In this document: positions 17,187 to 25,565 of the stretch, one piece after another
How the letters are laid out: each line of letters starts with the position of its first letter
Position numbering within the stretch: position 1 is the stretch's first letter
Source: JANQJA01 sp040880285
GTDB taxonomy: Bacteria > Pseudomonadota > Gammaproteobacteria > Pseudomonadales > Azotimanducaceae
Assembly (NCBI GenBank): GCA_040880285.1
Contig: JBBDIT010000078.1
Span: 1-63,532, forward strand
Length of the DNA stretch: 63,532 bases
Reading direction: 5' to 3'
Position numbers and translations under genes: made by a program
Notes under the pieces: generated by a model
What the model was told of the DNA's origin: nothing
Seen by the model: only the letters and a program-made list of their open reading frames with translations
Databases searched by the model: none

Positions 17187-18683
17187 TCAAGGCGCAATCT
17201 GAAAACTACCCGAGTTCAACCAAAGGTGCGTAAATATACTTGCAAAGTAACCCAGGGCGATCACCGGGGTCCACTTCAAGTGACTCGAAAATGTGTAAAT
17301 ACCCCGCGCCTGGCCCATCAGGGCAACACCGGCCGCCGATCCAATGGACAGTAGACTACCACCAACACCGGCCGTCAAAGTAATCAGCAACCAATGGCCA
17401 TGGGACATCTCCGGCTCCATGGTAATGACCGCAAACATCACAGGGATATTATCCACGACGGCGGAAATCATCCCCAGCAATATGTTGGCGTACGTCGGAT
17501 TCCATCCGGCGTAGAGGGCCTCTGACATCATGGTGAGGTAGCCCATAAAACCGAGTCCACCAACACACATCACCACACCATAGAAAAACAATAAGGTATC
17601 CCACTCCGCATGGGCGACCCGGTCGAAAACGTCAAACGGTACCACGCTCCCCAGTCTTCGAAGCGCCCTTTCATCATGGTGCTGTACCGCAATGACACGT
17701 TTGCGTGCCAGAGAGCGCGGCAGGCTCATGCGCAGGTAGTAACCGAAGAATTGCAGGTAGCCAAGACCGGTCATCATGCCGAGTACTGGCGGCAGGTGGA
17801 AGAAAGTATGGCAGCTAACGGCAGTTGCGATGGTCAGCAAAAACAGCAGCATGATCCGGCGCGCACCCCTTTTTAACTCAACATACTCATGTGATGCTAC
17901 AGGCCGCTTGTTGCTGATAAAAAAGCTCATCACTACCGCGGGCACCAAAAAGTTCACCATGGACGGTACCAACAACGAAAAAAATTCTTCGAAGTGGACA
18001 ATGCCCGCCTGCCATACCATTAATGTTGTGATATCACCGAATGGACTAAAGGCACCACCGGCATTGGCTGCAACCACGATATTGACACAAGCAATACTGA
18101 CGAACTTCGGGTCGTCCTCCCCGACTTTGAGCACAACCGCACACATCAAGAGCGCCGTCGTAAGGTTGTCGGCGATGGGCGAAATGACAAAGGCCAGCAA
18201 GCCTGTCAGCCAGAACAGGTTCTTGTAACTGAAATTCCTCTTGAGCATCCACTCCCTGAGCGCCGAGAATACCCGCCGTTCATCGAGGGCATTGATGTAG
18301 GTCATCGCCACCAGAAGGAACAACATGAGTTCGCTGAATTCGAGCAAAGTCTCCTGGAACGCGTGTTCGACTGAAGTACTCATGCCCTCGGCCGCATAGA
18401 CATATCCGAGCAAAACCCAGATGAAACCGGCAGCTACCAGCACTGGTTTGGACTTGCGTAGTTTCAGCTTCTCTTCAAGCATCACCACGGCATAGGCAAT
18501 GACAAATATCGTCAGCGCTAAATAACCCACACCAGTATTGGTCAGGGAAATTTCACCCGCCATCGCCAACGCCGCCGGGCTACCCGCAAGCAGCAGGATC
18601 GCCGCTAGCGCCTGGGTAGATCGAATAGATAATTTGGGCCACTTGGATGCAACCCTGTCAGGGTGAAACAACTCCAGGGACAT
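17187..18683 (-). CDS. nhaD: NhaD-type Na+/H+ antiporter
   Basis: A 498-residue integral membrane protein of the ion-transporter superfamily, with about 12-13 helices and family-like patches such as SPIADNLTTALLMCAVVL, NIVVAANAGGAFSPFGDITT and ISAVVDNIPVMFAVI. NhaD antiporters expel Na+ or Li+ in exchange for protons, typical of marine and halophilic gammaproteobacteria. It follows the GAF-membrane protein by 13 bases. In this context it could convert proton-motive force made or spent by the electron-transfer chain into a sodium gradient. Confidence 0.88.
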   Translation of the reverse strand: MSLELFHPDRVASKWPKLSIRSTQALAAILLLAGSPAALAMAGEISLTNTGVGYLALTIFVIAYAVVMLEEKLKLRKSKPVLVAAGFIWVLLGYVYAAEGMSTSVEHAFQETLLEFSELMLFLLVAMTYINALDERRVFSALREWMLKRNFSYKNLFWLTGLLAFVISPIADNLTTALLMCAVVLKVGEDDPKFVSIACVNIVVAANAGGAFSPFGDITTLMVWQAGIVHFEEFFSLLVPSMVNFLVPAVVMSFFISNKRPVASHEYVELKRGARRIMLLFLLTIATAVSCHTFFHLPPVLGMMTGLGYLQFFGYYLRMSLPRSLARKRVIAVQHHDERALRRLGSVVPFDVFDRVAHAEWDTLLFFYGVVMCVGGLGFMGYLTMMSEALYAGWNPTYANILLGMISAVVDNIPVMFAVITMEPEMSHGHWLLITLTAGVGGSLLSIGSAAGVALMGQARGIYTFSSHLKWTPVIALGYFASIFTHLWLNSGSFQIAP

Positions 18684-18696
18684 GTCCTGGTTATCC

Positions 18697-19341
18697 TTAT
18701 CCTAGAAGGAAAAATATGGTCCAGTACAAAGAGAAAGCAACTAGTAAACCAAAGAATGCGAGGGTGGCGCCCATGGTCGTTTTGCGCAGCAGTTGATAGG
18801 CCTTGCCCATCACGCCACTCGCTTCCTGTTGGTAGTAGATGTTTTCGATCGACAGTTCAAGATAATGCAGCATCTCTTCAAGCAAAATCAGGTCGTCTTC
18901 AGAGTAGGGCGCACCATCTTTTTTATTCAGCAGTTGTACCGCACCCGTCAACCGTTTGCCATCAAGCGAAAAAATTGGCATGCACAGGATGTCCCGGGTT
19001 TCGAACCCGACCAAAGTATCAATCGCTTGATGACTACCCTGGACGTCCTGCAAATTGTCCTTATAAATGGTCTTCTTCGCCGCTACAGCTTCACCCAAAA
19101 CAGACTCACTCAACTCGTCCATTTCGATCGATCGTTCCCTGACGCCAGTACCCGCACGAAGCCACATACCTTCCGCATCGCGATCCGCCACAAAAATGCT
19201 ACAGCGCTCAACATCCAGAACTTTGGGTACCACCTTGACATAAAACTGTAACAATCTGTGCTCTGCGGCCTTCCAGTCTGCTTCGAGAAACTCTCGTTCC
19301 TCGTCCAACTGTTTGATGTCCGTTCTTATCGACTTAAACAT
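18697..19341 (-). CDS. Membrane-anchored GAF-domain protein
   Basis: A 214-residue protein: a charged coiled-coil-like N-terminus (about 5-30), a GAF domain (about 30-165, with CSIFVADRDAEGMWLRAGTG, ILCMPIFSLDGKRLTGAVQL and NKKDGAPYSEDD) and a single C-terminal transmembrane helix (about 192-213). There is no kinase, cyclase or effector domain, so it would need a partner. GAF domains bind small ligands, haem or nucleotides. Position between a cytochrome gene and nhaD suggests a cytoplasmic-face sensor for this operon, which is inference. Confidence 0.7.
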   Translation of the reverse strand: MFKSIRTDIKQLDEEREFLEADWKAAEHRLLQFYVKVVPKVLDVERCSIFVADRDAEGMWLRAGTGVRERSIEMDELSESVLGEAVAAKKTIYKDNLQDVQGSHQAIDTLVGFETRDILCMPIFSLDGKRLTGAVQLLNKKDGAPYSEDDLILLEEMLHYLELSIENIYYQQEASGVMGKAYQLLRKTTMGATLAFFGLLVAFSLYWTIFFLLG

Positions 19342-19372
19342 AGTGTTAATTACCCCTGAAGGTCACCTTCGC

Positions 19373-20314
19373 TCAATTCGATGTAGCAACAAAATCTGCC
19401 ACATCATCATCAATGGCGAACGAATATTCGAGAGAAACGTGGTGGTGCCTGTGCTCAGCGTAGTCATCATGAATCGCAAACCCCACCGGATATTTGATTC
19501 CCGGCTCGAGTGTCTTGTGGCCATCACCACCGTCCAACTTCCTGCTCAGTATGACTGTCCACTTACCACCTTCGAAGGTAGCATCCGCCTGTACCAGGGG
19601 CGGCTCGTTTCTATGACGATCCCTCAAGACATAGCCGTCAGCTGCAACCGCTGGCTCACCCGGATTCAGCTTCGCTTGCATGTACTCCATATAGTAACCG
19701 TCCGCCATGAGAGCCGAGAGATCGTCACCCGACTTGTAGTTTTCACCCCCACCCGTTCTTCCAAGTTTGGTACGAGAAGCAGCCAGATACTTATTCATAT
19801 TCAGGTCGCCGGCATCAGGCATCCCTTTGACATCATTGTGGCAGGTACCCCAACAGCCGAAAAGCACCGACTCTTTTATCGCTTCATCACCGATCATCAT
19901 CGTGACCCTGGACTCGAATTTTCCGGTAGCGCCGGAACTGACACCCGGGTCCGTCCATTCGAACTTGACGTAAAGCGTATCCGCATCGCGAGTCATAGCG
20001 ACATTGAGCGGGATTGACCCGGGCTTGCCTTTGGTTGGCTCCGGCTCAAGCTTTTCACCGGAAACGATGAGACTGCCAATCTCTTTCTCTTCACCCTCGT
20101 GGCAATCACGGCAACTTTTTCCCTCACGCATGCGCTTTGCACCACTGTGATCTGACGGCACCAGCACCCACTCCCAGGCGGACTGGCCAGGATAGAACAG
20201 GACAATATCCTTGCCCTCGATACCCTCCCAGCTAACGGCCAGACTCGATGCACTATATCCCACCATCAACAATACAAGGGTGACATACCTGAAAATTCCC
20301 GCATACATTTTCAT
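19373..20314 (-). CDS. Ethylbenzene-dehydrogenase-type haem protein with c-type haem site
   Basis: A 313-residue exported protein. The signal peptide (about 1-27) ends near SSLAVSW. A canonical CRDCH haem c motif follows near residue 68. The rest matches the EB_dh domain (cytochrome c-552/DMSO-reductase-like haem-binding gamma-subunit fold), with TLYVKFEWTD and a C-terminal GFAIHDDYAEHRHHHVSLEY. A second motif reads CWGTCH, a C-x3-C-H spacing rather than CxxCH. Such proteins are periplasmic electron carriers. It follows the CymA-like gene by 21 bases, so it may relay electrons between that quinol dehydrogenase and the MtrA-like cytochrome. That role is inference. Confidence 0.72.
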   Translation of the reverse strand: MKMYAGIFRYVTLVLLMVGYSASSLAVSWEGIEGKDIVLFYPGQSAWEWVLVPSDHSGAKRMREGKSCRDCHEGEEKEIGSLIVSGEKLEPEPTKGKPGSIPLNVAMTRDADTLYVKFEWTDPGVSSGATGKFESRVTMMIGDEAIKESVLFGCWGTCHNDVKGMPDAGDLNMNKYLAASRTKLGRTGGGENYKSGDDLSALMADGYYMEYMQAKLNPGEPAVAADGYVLRDRHRNEPPLVQADATFEGGKWTVILSRKLDGGDGHKTLEPGIKYPVGFAIHDDYAEHRHHHVSLEYSFAIDDDVADFVATSN

Positions 20315-20335
20315 TACCTAATCCTCCGCTCAGGG

Positions 20336-20941
20336 CTAAAAAGTGAAGTCCAGATCTTCTTCGATCACTTCTTCAGTTTCTTCATGCACTGCCTTGTGGG
20401 CGATACCCTTGTGACAGTCGATACAAGTTTCGCCAGTTTCTTTGGCGCTTTCATGTTGGGTCCATGCCCGTCGTTTTTGGGCATCTTCACTCATGTACTC
20501 TTCCTGGTGACAGTTGCGACATTCACGGGAATCATTGCTTTCCATTGTGTCCCAGACACGTTGGGCCAGCTCCAGTCGATGCGCCTCAAACTTTTCAGGG
20601 GTATCGATGGTCCCGAGGATCTTGTGATATACCTCACGTGACGCTTTGATCTTGCGAATCACCTTCCCTGTCCAGTCTTTTGGAACATGGCAATCAGAGC
20701 AGGTGGCTCTTACACCACTTCGGTTGCTGTAATGTACGAACTGCTTGGATTCTTCAAAGACGTTGTCGCGCATCTCGTGGCAGGAAGTACAGAATTGCTC
20801 GGTATTACTGAGCTCCATCGCCCAGTTGAACCCGCCCCACAAGATAATACCTGAGACCATCCCGATGATAATCAGGGCTCCAAGTGAAATTCGTGCTGCC
20901 GGACTCCAGAATGCTCGCCACAGTCTTTTGATTGTTTGCAT
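20336..20941 (-). CDS. NapC/NirT-family tetrahaem quinol dehydrogenase (CymA-like)
   Basis: A 201-residue inner-membrane cytochrome c. One N-terminal transmembrane anchor (about 17-37) is followed by a periplasmic domain with four CxxCH sites: CTSCH, CSDCH, CRNCH and CIDCH. NapC/NirT/CymA proteins oxidise menaquinol or ubiquinol and pass electrons to periplasmic acceptors. In Shewanella CymA feeds the Mtr conduit. Here the gene stands just downstream of an mtrABC-like unit, separated by an intrinsic terminator, and starts its own unit with the EB_dh cytochrome. AGGAAG precedes the ATG. The acidic C-terminal tail (EEVIEEDLDF) is unusual. Confidence 0.88.
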   Translation of the reverse strand: MQTIKRLWRAFWSPAARISLGALIIIGMVSGIILWGGFNWAMELSNTEQFCTSCHEMRDNVFEESKQFVHYSNRSGVRATCSDCHVPKDWTGKVIRKIKASREVYHKILGTIDTPEKFEAHRLELAQRVWDTMESNDSRECRNCHQEEYMSEDAQKRRAWTQHESAKETGETCIDCHKGIAHKAVHEETEEVIEEDLDFTF

Positions 20942-21019
20942 ATTGATCTTCCTGGTTACTACCGCCCGATACTTTTAATCACTTTAATGCTATTAGATCA
21001 GCAAGACGAGTGCTTGCAC

Positions 21020-21033
21020 ATGACTTGTATCAA
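21020..21033 (-). promoter_or_regulatory. FNR-like site upstream of CymA-like gene
   Basis: On the minus strand TTGAT-ACAA-GTCAT matches eight of the ten defined positions of the FNR/Anr consensus (TTGAT-N4-ATCAA). It lies about 80 bases before the ATG, and a TAATAG -10-like hexamer sits about 31 bases downstream of its centre, near class II activator geometry. It is weaker than the perfect site before mtrA. Confidence 0.35.
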
Positions 21034-21063
21034 CGCGTGTTCAACGGCCAGTTCCTGACTTAC

Positions 21064-21097
21064 AAAAAAACCGGGGAGGCGAATCAGCCGCCTCCCC
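21064..21097 (-). terminator. Rho-independent terminator after the mtrC-like gene
   Basis: Stem GGGGAGGCG (21073-21081) pairs perfectly with CGCCTCCCC (21089-21097) around a seven-base loop. On the minus strand it is followed by GG and seven T residues. It lies 23 bases past the stop of the OmcA/MtrC gene and ahead of the CymA-like gene, so it separates the two transcription units. Confidence 0.88.
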
Positions 21098-21119
21098 AAG
21101 GGGGATTTCTGTGATCTGT

Positions 21120-23312
21120 TCAATCATCGAATGCCGGATCGTGATGGACGCTCTGAACGTCTACGATACTGCCGGGCCCATGGCAGATTGAACAAGTCTC
21201 GGAGTTGTTGGCAGACGTTGCTTCTGTAGCAAAGAAGTCAGCACCATTTTGTTCCATATGCGTTTGTGCCAGTGAGCTGTCATGACAGGAAGAACACACC
21301 GCCCCTGCTGGAGAAGTCATGACGTCATCAGCCGGGTCTGCCAGATCAATCCCCATGTCATGAGTCGACGCGAGTACCGTGCTCGCCAACGGTAACGTGA
21401 ACGATTCATTCACGTGGCAGGTATGACAATCGGCGATCTCACCCGGGAAGTGCACCACACTGGTATCAAACGGCTCACCCCTGATAACCAGCGCCTCCTC
21501 GCGGAACCCGGCACCATGAATACCGTGGATCATACGCTTGAAATCGATCGACTCTCCGGCATCGGTTGCAATGCGCGGATTATGGCAGCCCTGGCATTGT
21601 CCTTCCGGGTTGGTTCGGTTATTGCCGTGGAGTGCAAGCTGGGCGTGACATTGGTTACAGTTTTCCACCGCCACTACCTGACGACGGGGCACCGCCACAC
21701 CGTCTGCCTCATCGATCGAGAAATACACCGGATCCATAAAGAAAGCCACAGTACCTTCATCAATTCTGGCCCGACCTTCAAACGTCAGCATACCGCTGCC
21801 AGACGCTGCCCGAAACGGTGCCGCCGTGCCATCGGGTATGGCCACGCCGGATGTTACCGTGTAAGTACCGTCACCATTATCGACCGCATTCACCAGCGCG
21901 TCAGTCGCTGCGTAGAAAGGCTTTGCAGTCGTTGATACGCCAGTATTGGTAAAATCATCAGAGTTCCAGGCGAGCGCGGCCCGCAGTGTGCCATTAGTCC
22001 AGAACGGATCCGTCTTAATGTCATAAGGTGCATCGGCATTGGTTGGATCTGTGACGCTGAACGCGATGACCGGGAACTGGCCTGGGGCAGTATCGGTGAT
22101 TGAAATCACATTGATTGCAATGGTGGATGACGCAAGCAAGGTTTCATTGCGGTGCTTGTCGACTACACTACCTGCGATACCGCTTGAATTATGACAGCTC
22201 TGGCAACCGCTGTTATCGGTCTGCCCACCCATATGCGCCGAGAAGTCGACATCATCGTGACAGGAGCCACAAGCCTGCATGGTTGGCACCTCGGCCCAGT
22301 TATCACCGTGACTGGTGAGTGCGGGCGCGACCACTGGCTCATCACTGGTTGCCGTACCAGCATGGCATCTGGCGCAATTGTTGATGTCCTGCGGAAAATT
22401 GACATCACTATAATCATGGATACGGTCACGGTAACCGTAAATGGCAAATTGACCCCCGGCCTCAACACTGGGCAGTTGTGATCCCGCATGGATGCGGTGA
22501 ATCATGACCTTAAAGTCCACACTCTCGAGCGAATTTGGCTCTGTAGTACCCGGGTTATGACACATGACACAAAGTTTGGTATCAACGCGTCCACCACCGT
22601 GCAGTGCAAGCGGGTTATGGCAGGTATTGCAGGTTTCGGTGGCGACCACCTCGCGGGTCTCGATACCACTGGTCGCATTGGAAGAAGGAACCCAATCATA
22701 GGTTGCATTGAGCGGGATCCCACCACTGAACTGGATACCCACCCGATGAGTCAGCAAGGGTTCATATTCTACCGCCAGGGGCGATGTTATGGCCGCAATG
22801 TCGGTGCTAAATGTATAGGTATAGGTGCCATCACCATTGTCGACCAGGGAGCCACCTGACTCGGAAGTTGCCTGCACCGCCGGGTCATTGTCAGGATTGA
22901 CCGCAGGAGTCTTCAAGCGGTTGATATAAGACTGCCAGTGGGATGAATCCCCGTTGCTGGCCGGTACCAGCTTGGCAATATGAAATCGCACATTGCTGGA
23001 CGTCAATCCAGTCAAGGCGACGCCGTCGCCATCAACCAGCGAGAAGTTTACGACGGGCGGCGAGTCAATCGTGACGCCAGTAATGGTGGCAGACGCCTCA
23101 GTCGCTTCAGTAAATGTATTGGGTTGCGGCGGCGCCGGTGTCGGCGCTGGCGCCGGGACACTACCATTTGATGGCGGCGGCCCGGGATCCACATCAGGTG
23201 CTGCGCTGCCGCCTCCACCATCACTACAAGCCCCAATGGCGAGCAGCAAACTGAGGAGCATTATAGTCCACAGGTTCCTGTGGCCGGGATATTGCTTGTG
23301 TAAAGTCTTCAC
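21120..23312 (-). CDS. OmcA/MtrC-family decahaem outer-membrane lipoprotein cytochrome
   Basis: A 730-residue surface cytochrome. The N-terminus has a lipoprotein signal with lipobox LAIGAC (Cys about 29) and then a Pro/Gly/Ala-rich linker. Ten CxxCH motifs come in two pentahaem groups: CNTCH, CVMCH, CARCH, CGSCH, CQSCH in the first half and CNQCH, CQGCH, CHTCH, CSSCH, CSICH in the second. Each group is preceded by a beta-rich domain containing DNGDGTYTY or DNGDGTYTV, the four-domain pattern of OmcA/MtrC. Such proteins reduce extracellular minerals, flavins or electrodes. It ends the mtrA-mtrB-mtrC unit 11 bases after the porin gene. Confidence 0.92.
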   Translation of the reverse strand: MKTLHKQYPGHRNLWTIMLLSLLLAIGACSDGGGGSAAPDVDPGPPPSNGSVPAPAPTPAPPQPNTFTEATEASATITGVTIDSPPVVNFSLVDGDGVALTGLTSSNVRFHIAKLVPASNGDSSHWQSYINRLKTPAVNPDNDPAVQATSESGGSLVDNGDGTYTYTFSTDIAAITSPLAVEYEPLLTHRVGIQFSGGIPLNATYDWVPSSNATSGIETREVVATETCNTCHNPLALHGGGRVDTKLCVMCHNPGTTEPNSLESVDFKVMIHRIHAGSQLPSVEAGGQFAIYGYRDRIHDYSDVNFPQDINNCARCHAGTATSDEPVVAPALTSHGDNWAEVPTMQACGSCHDDVDFSAHMGGQTDNSGCQSCHNSSGIAGSVVDKHRNETLLASSTIAINVISITDTAPGQFPVIAFSVTDPTNADAPYDIKTDPFWTNGTLRAALAWNSDDFTNTGVSTTAKPFYAATDALVNAVDNGDGTYTVTSGVAIPDGTAAPFRAASGSGMLTFEGRARIDEGTVAFFMDPVYFSIDEADGVAVPRRQVVAVENCNQCHAQLALHGNNRTNPEGQCQGCHNPRIATDAGESIDFKRMIHGIHGAGFREEALVIRGEPFDTSVVHFPGEIADCHTCHVNESFTLPLASTVLASTHDMGIDLADPADDVMTSPAGAVCSSCHDSSLAQTHMEQNGADFFATEATSANNSETCSICHGPGSIVDVQSVHHDPAFDD

Positions 23313-23323
23313 ATCGATCTCCT

Positions 23324-25561
23324 CTAGAACCTATAGCTCATGCCGAGCAATAGCATATTAACGGCTTCGTTCGGATTGACCTGGCCCGTACCTAACAGTT
23401 TATTAATGTCGCCGATCGTAAACTCGTCGTACTGCCAACTTGAATCGGTATACCTGAAGTACTGATGCTCCAGTGAGAGCAACAGTCCGCTTTGAAGTTC
23501 GTACTCCAGCGATGTCGTCAGGTTGTGCAGGACATAGCGCGTGTCGGGGAAGTCGGTACCAGCAAGATCGCGTGCGCCAAGCGTCGTGATATCGTATTTT
23601 TCATCTGCCCTCAGATAGGCGTAAGACAAATCAAGAGCCCAGTGATCAGAAACTTGCCATTTGGTACCGAATCCAAGTGAAAAACTGTTGCCATCCTGCT
23701 CGACCTCATAGTTTCGAGTCGGGTCACTACCCTGGGGCAATGGCGGATAAATTCGGTTGGCCGGCTTTTGAACGCCGCCCCGGAAATCCCGACCCCACTG
23801 CTTTCTTTCATCCGCGGTGTAGTCGGCCCACACCCAGCTACTGTAGGTTTCGCTCCCCGTGTAATGCAGGTTGACGTTGACATTCGAAGTCAGGACATCG
23901 GTCAAGCCAAGCTCACTCTTGTCGAAGGTGACCGAGTAGGTAGACAAGTTCCCCTGGACGATCCAGCTTTCATTGGGAAACCAGGAGGCGTTCCAATTTG
24001 CCGAGATCTTCTCCTGGTTGGCCAAATGATATTGACGAAGCAGCGGGTGATTGGTCCAGCGCTGGTCATCCGGCACCTGGTTAATCAATGTAACGGCCTG
24101 CTGCTGGAAGAAGGACTCGGACCACTCGTAGGTTGAGCCGGCAAGATTGGAAGCCGACATCTCGAAACGCTGGCTGAACTGCGCAGTCCGCGGCAGGTTA
24201 ACCTTCACAGTGACGGTATCTTCTTCCGTATCCGTTACCGCAGCGACATCCCGTTGTGTTTCTTCATAGTCGTAGATCAGCGAAAGTGAAGTACGATTCG
24301 GGAAGCGATACTTACCCTCAACCGTATAGGTATCCTTCTGGATGTGTAATGGGCGATTGAAGACCGCAAATTCGGGCCCTTGCTGTTCGGCGCCGTCGCC
24401 CCTGACATATTGCCAGGCGTGGCGAGCGAAAGTATTTTCACGCTCATTGAAGCGATAGTTCAATTTGAGGCTAAGGCGGCTGGTTGGTTTGGCGCGCAGC
24501 GACGTTGCCAGCATATTGACCTTAAGACCCGCAAACAGGGCATCAGCGGGCAGTGGTGTGGTCACAGTATCGGGTCTTGTGGTGTATCCCTGCAACGCCT
24601 CTTGTTGCTCGGTCTCACTGGTCATACCATCCAGGGTGAAATGCATGGTGTCGCCAATTCGATAACCCAGGCTCCCTGACAGCGACAACATTTCATAATC
24701 CGGTGCCGGCGCATAGCCGCCGATACCCGTAGGATAGTCGGCCACACCAAGGCCACTGGCGTATGGATTCTGCCAGGTCACCAGATCGTCGTTACTAAAG
24801 TCCGTGTAGCCCAGCCTGGCGCTGACCGCAAGCCGGTCATTACTGAACCCACCACGGAATTCAAATTCGAGCGTTTCCTGGTCGACAGGTGCAGGCAAGA
24901 GCACTGCCTGGGGATTGGCGGCATTGGAATAGATGGCCATGCCCTTGAGCATCGTGCCAGTCTTTTCTTCCAGGTTGACCGAGCCGCCCAGTTTTAGTCC
25001 CGACGTGAATAATTTACTCACGTCAATCTCAAGTTGTTTCCGCAAGACTTCGTTTTTGACTTGCCTGGTAAACTGATCCAGGGAAAAGTCACTGGTGTTG
25101 ACCCCCGCCACCCATGATGCTGGCAAGACCAGTTGATCGCTACCGAGAAACGGAGAAATCCCTGTATTGTTTCGTCGTATCGGTGATTCGGAATAATCGA
25201 ACCTTATACCGAGATTCTGGTCTGTCCGATAAAGCACACCAAGCGATTGAGAATCGAGACCGAGATCATTGATGTCCAATGACCAGTGGCTGGTGTCACC
25301 GGTTGTAGTGAAAAATAGATCACCCGTGACATAAGCCCCGTCATCGGTATAGTCGCTATACTTGCTGAACTGAAAGTTATCTCGCGATACGTAGCCAAGC
25401 TTGAGCCTCGCAACATTGTAGTAGATGACTTCAGGCGCTAACTCTTCATCATCCAGTGAGAATGGATCAAATAACTCATCCTCAGCCAGCGATGTGACCG
25501 GGGTTGCAGCGAAAGTACCCAACACTGCCAGTAAACTGAATTTTTTCACGAGATTTTTCAT
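23324..25561 (-). CDS. MtrB/PioB-family decahaem-associated outer-membrane porin
   Basis: A 745-residue outer-membrane beta-barrel. A signal peptide (about 1-26, ending TSLA before EDELFDP) is followed by alternating amphipathic strands, and the chain ends in MSYRF, the terminal aromatic signature for BAM assembly. It would hold the periplasmic decahaem cytochrome inside the barrel so that it contacts the MtrC-like lipoprotein. I start at ATG 25561; an upstream in-frame ATG at 25630 lies inside the preceding gene. I find no cysteine anywhere in the protein, so the N-terminal CxxC typical of Shewanella MtrB is absent, making it more PioB-like in this respect. Confidence 0.9.
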   Translation of the reverse strand: MKNLVKKFSLLAVLGTFAATPVTSLAEDELFDPFSLDDEELAPEVIYYNVARLKLGYVSRDNFQFSKYSDYTDDGAYVTGDLFFTTTGDTSHWSLDINDLGLDSQSLGVLYRTDQNLGIRFDYSESPIRRNNTGISPFLGSDQLVLPASWVAGVNTSDFSLDQFTRQVKNEVLRKQLEIDVSKLFTSGLKLGGSVNLEEKTGTMLKGMAIYSNAANPQAVLLPAPVDQETLEFEFRGGFSNDRLAVSARLGYTDFSNDDLVTWQNPYASGLGVADYPTGIGGYAPAPDYEMLSLSGSLGYRIGDTMHFTLDGMTSETEQQEALQGYTTRPDTVTTPLPADALFAGLKVNMLATSLRAKPTSRLSLKLNYRFNERENTFARHAWQYVRGDGAEQQGPEFAVFNRPLHIQKDTYTVEGKYRFPNRTSLSLIYDYEETQRDVAAVTDTEEDTVTVKVNLPRTAQFSQRFEMSASNLAGSTYEWSESFFQQQAVTLINQVPDDQRWTNHPLLRQYHLANQEKISANWNASWFPNESWIVQGNLSTYSVTFDKSELGLTDVLTSNVNVNLHYTGSETYSSWVWADYTADERKQWGRDFRGGVQKPANRIYPPLPQGSDPTRNYEVEQDGNSFSLGFGTKWQVSDHWALDLSYAYLRADEKYDITTLGARDLAGTDFPDTRYVLHNLTTSLEYELQSGLLLSLEHQYFRYTDSSWQYDEFTIGDINKLLGTGQVNPNEAVNMLLLGMSYRF

Positions 25562-25565
25562 GCTA

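Noticed and set aside
19313..20017. 234-codon plus-strand frame opposite the EB_dh cytochrome
   Set aside because: It is a shadow of a gene with clear signal peptide, haem motif and domain on the minus strand.
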